A stretch of 5,938 nucleotides of DNA, taken from contig DFRY01000063.1 of NCBI GenBank assembly GCA_002378845.1, positions 7,622 through 13,559 on the forward strand. The letters are read 5' to 3'. Shown piece after piece: positions 5,183-5,938 of the stretch. The notes under the pieces were generated by a model. The model ran no database searches and was not told the DNA's origin. It was given only the letters and a program-made list of their open reading frames with translations. The stretch's first letter is position 1; each line of letters starts with the position of its first letter. A program made the position numbers and the translations under genes. The DNA is from Ruminococcaceae bacterium UBA3451 (GTDB lineage Bacteria > Bacillota > Clostridia > Oscillospirales > Acutalibacteraceae).

Positions 5183-5938
5183 ATGATAAAAGCAAAGGCG
5201 AGGCGTATCAGCTTTTTGGAAGCCGCTGCGGTTCCCACAAAAGTTGCAGCCAGACAGCTTGTGTACTTCACAATCGGGCTGCTGTGCGCCCGCGGACTTG
5301 TGTTCGGAAAATATGCGCCCTTTGGTGTGGCGGCAGTGGCGGCTTTTCCCTATTCCGCCCTGTGGAGTGTCGTTCTGGGGACAATGGCAGGGTACCTGCT
5401 GCCGTCTGCGGCAACGGTGCCGGTTCACTATATTGCGGCCGTCCTTGCCGCGGCCGCAATTCGCTGGACGCTCAATGATCTTATAAAAATCAGAATGCAC
5501 CCGGCGTTTGCGCCAGTGACCGCGTTCCTTCCGGTGTTTGCTACCGGAATGGCAATTATTTTTGTCAACGGATCTTCCTCGGTTACCGTTGCAATGTACG
5601 TTGCGGAATCCTTTCTTGCGGCCGGCGTTGCGTATTTCTTTGCGCGCGCAGCTGTTATTGTGGAATCCGGGAAAAGAATCGGCGACTTATCCGGGCAGGA
5701 AATCGCATGTGCCGCGCTGACGGTGGGGATTTTGCTGCTTTCTCTTTCCGACTTAAGTATCGGACCCATTTCTTTTGGCAGGGTTCTTGCGATTATCGCC
5801 ATTCTGCTGGCCGCGCGCTACGGCGGCGTTTCCGGCGGAAGTGTGGCAGGAATTGCGGCTGGAATTGTGTTCAGCCTTTCTACGTCCGGTTTAAACTATC
5901 TTTCCGGAGCGTATGCGCTCGGCGGAATGATGGCGGGT
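5183..5938 (+). CDS. spoIIE: Stage II sporulation protein E, N-terminal membrane domain (3' partial)
   Basis: The frame opens with ATG ATA AAA at 5183 and stays open for 252 codons to the window's end. In B. subtilis, SpoIIE localises to the asymmetric septum and, through a C-terminal PP2C phosphatase domain, dephosphorylates SpoIIAA to release sigma-F in the forespore. Only the N-terminal part is present here. After a short basic start (MIKAKARR), about eight to nine hydrophobic segments lie near residues 25-41, 46-59, 60-75, 82-97, 108-128, 136-158, 173-190, 199-213 and 218-236. This matches the roughly ten-pass N-terminal region of an approximately 800-residue family. The stretch 209-252 (Y-G-G-V-S-G-G-S-V-A-G near 213-223, then G-I-V-F-S-L-S, then A-Y-A-L-G-G-M-M-A-G) is characteristic of SpoIIE. 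The regulatory and phosphatase domains should lie beyond the window. The start is supported by a strong ribosome binding site and a sporulation-type promoter. Another polytopic protein is possible but less likely. Confidence 0.87.
   Translation, partial: MIKAKARRISFLEAAAVPTKVAARQLVYFTIGLLCARGLVFGKYAPFGVAAVAAFPYSALWSVVLGTMAGYLLPSAATVPVHYIAAVLAAAAIRWTLNDLIKIRMHPAFAPVTAFLPVFATGMAIIFVNGSSSVTVAMYVAESFLAAGVAYFFARAAVIVESGKRIGDLSGQEIACAALTVGILLLSLSDLSIGPISFGRVLAIIAILLAARYGGVSGGSVAGIAAGIVFSLSTSGLNYLSGAYALGGMMAG

Noticed and set aside
4875..5195. 106-codon minus-strand open frame across the divergent intergenic region
   Set aside because: It would start inside spoIIE without a ribosome binding site and run through both candidate promoters. 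The translation has no coherent protein character.
5428..5802. Minus-strand 124-codon frame opposite spoIIE
   Set aside because: It is a shadow of the spoIIE reading frame, which has the better start, ribosome binding site and membrane-protein pattern.

Overview
The window looks like chromosomal DNA from an endospore-forming member of the Clostridia, most likely an Oscillospiraceae/Ruminococcaceae-type organism. The grounds are a sporulation gene (spoIIE), strong Shine-Dalgarno sequences of the AAGGAGGTGAT type, moderately GC-rich coding DNA with AT-rich gaps, and an FtsA-family-like protein tail of a kind I associate with clostridial genomes. The taxonomic placement is inference.

Layout from left to right: (1) 1-747 (+) is the 3' end of a large protein whose visible part holds three beta-grasp-like units around an acidic, Pro/Glu-rich linker. 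It is probably the tail of a clostridial FtsA/PilM-like actin-fold protein. (2) A strong bidirectional terminator at 751-790 separates it from the converging gene. (3) 790-2313 (-) is a many-pass membrane flippase of the MATE/Wzx polysaccharide-export superfamily. It probably starts at a TTG, with its own promoter just upstream. (4) A terminator at 2396-2423 follows 2441-3457 (-), tryptophanyl-tRNA synthetase (trpS). (5) A 178-bp gap contains a weak terminator-like hairpin and only a weak promoter candidate. (6) 3636-4823 (-) is a fold-type I PLP-dependent aminotransferase. (7) A 344-bp AT-rich divergent intergenic region (4839-5182, or 4824-5182 measured from the preferred start) carries candidate promoters for both flanking genes. 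(8) 5183-5938 (+) is the first 252 codons of spoIIE, open at the window edge.

The genes do not form one pathway. The three minus-strand genes are each separated by a terminator or a sizeable gap, so they look like separate transcription units. trpS and the aminotransferase are amino-acid-related housekeeping genes, the flippase is an isolated envelope gene, and spoIIE belongs to the forespore sigma-F activation circuit.

The most informative regulatory signal lies in front of spoIIE. A perfect TATAAT is preceded by ATGACA at a spacing of exactly 21 bp, the unusual geometry known for Spo0A-activated, sigma-A-dependent spoIIE/spoIIG promoters of Bacillus. I see no evidence of a mobile element, CRISPR array, RNA gene or wholly new system in this window.
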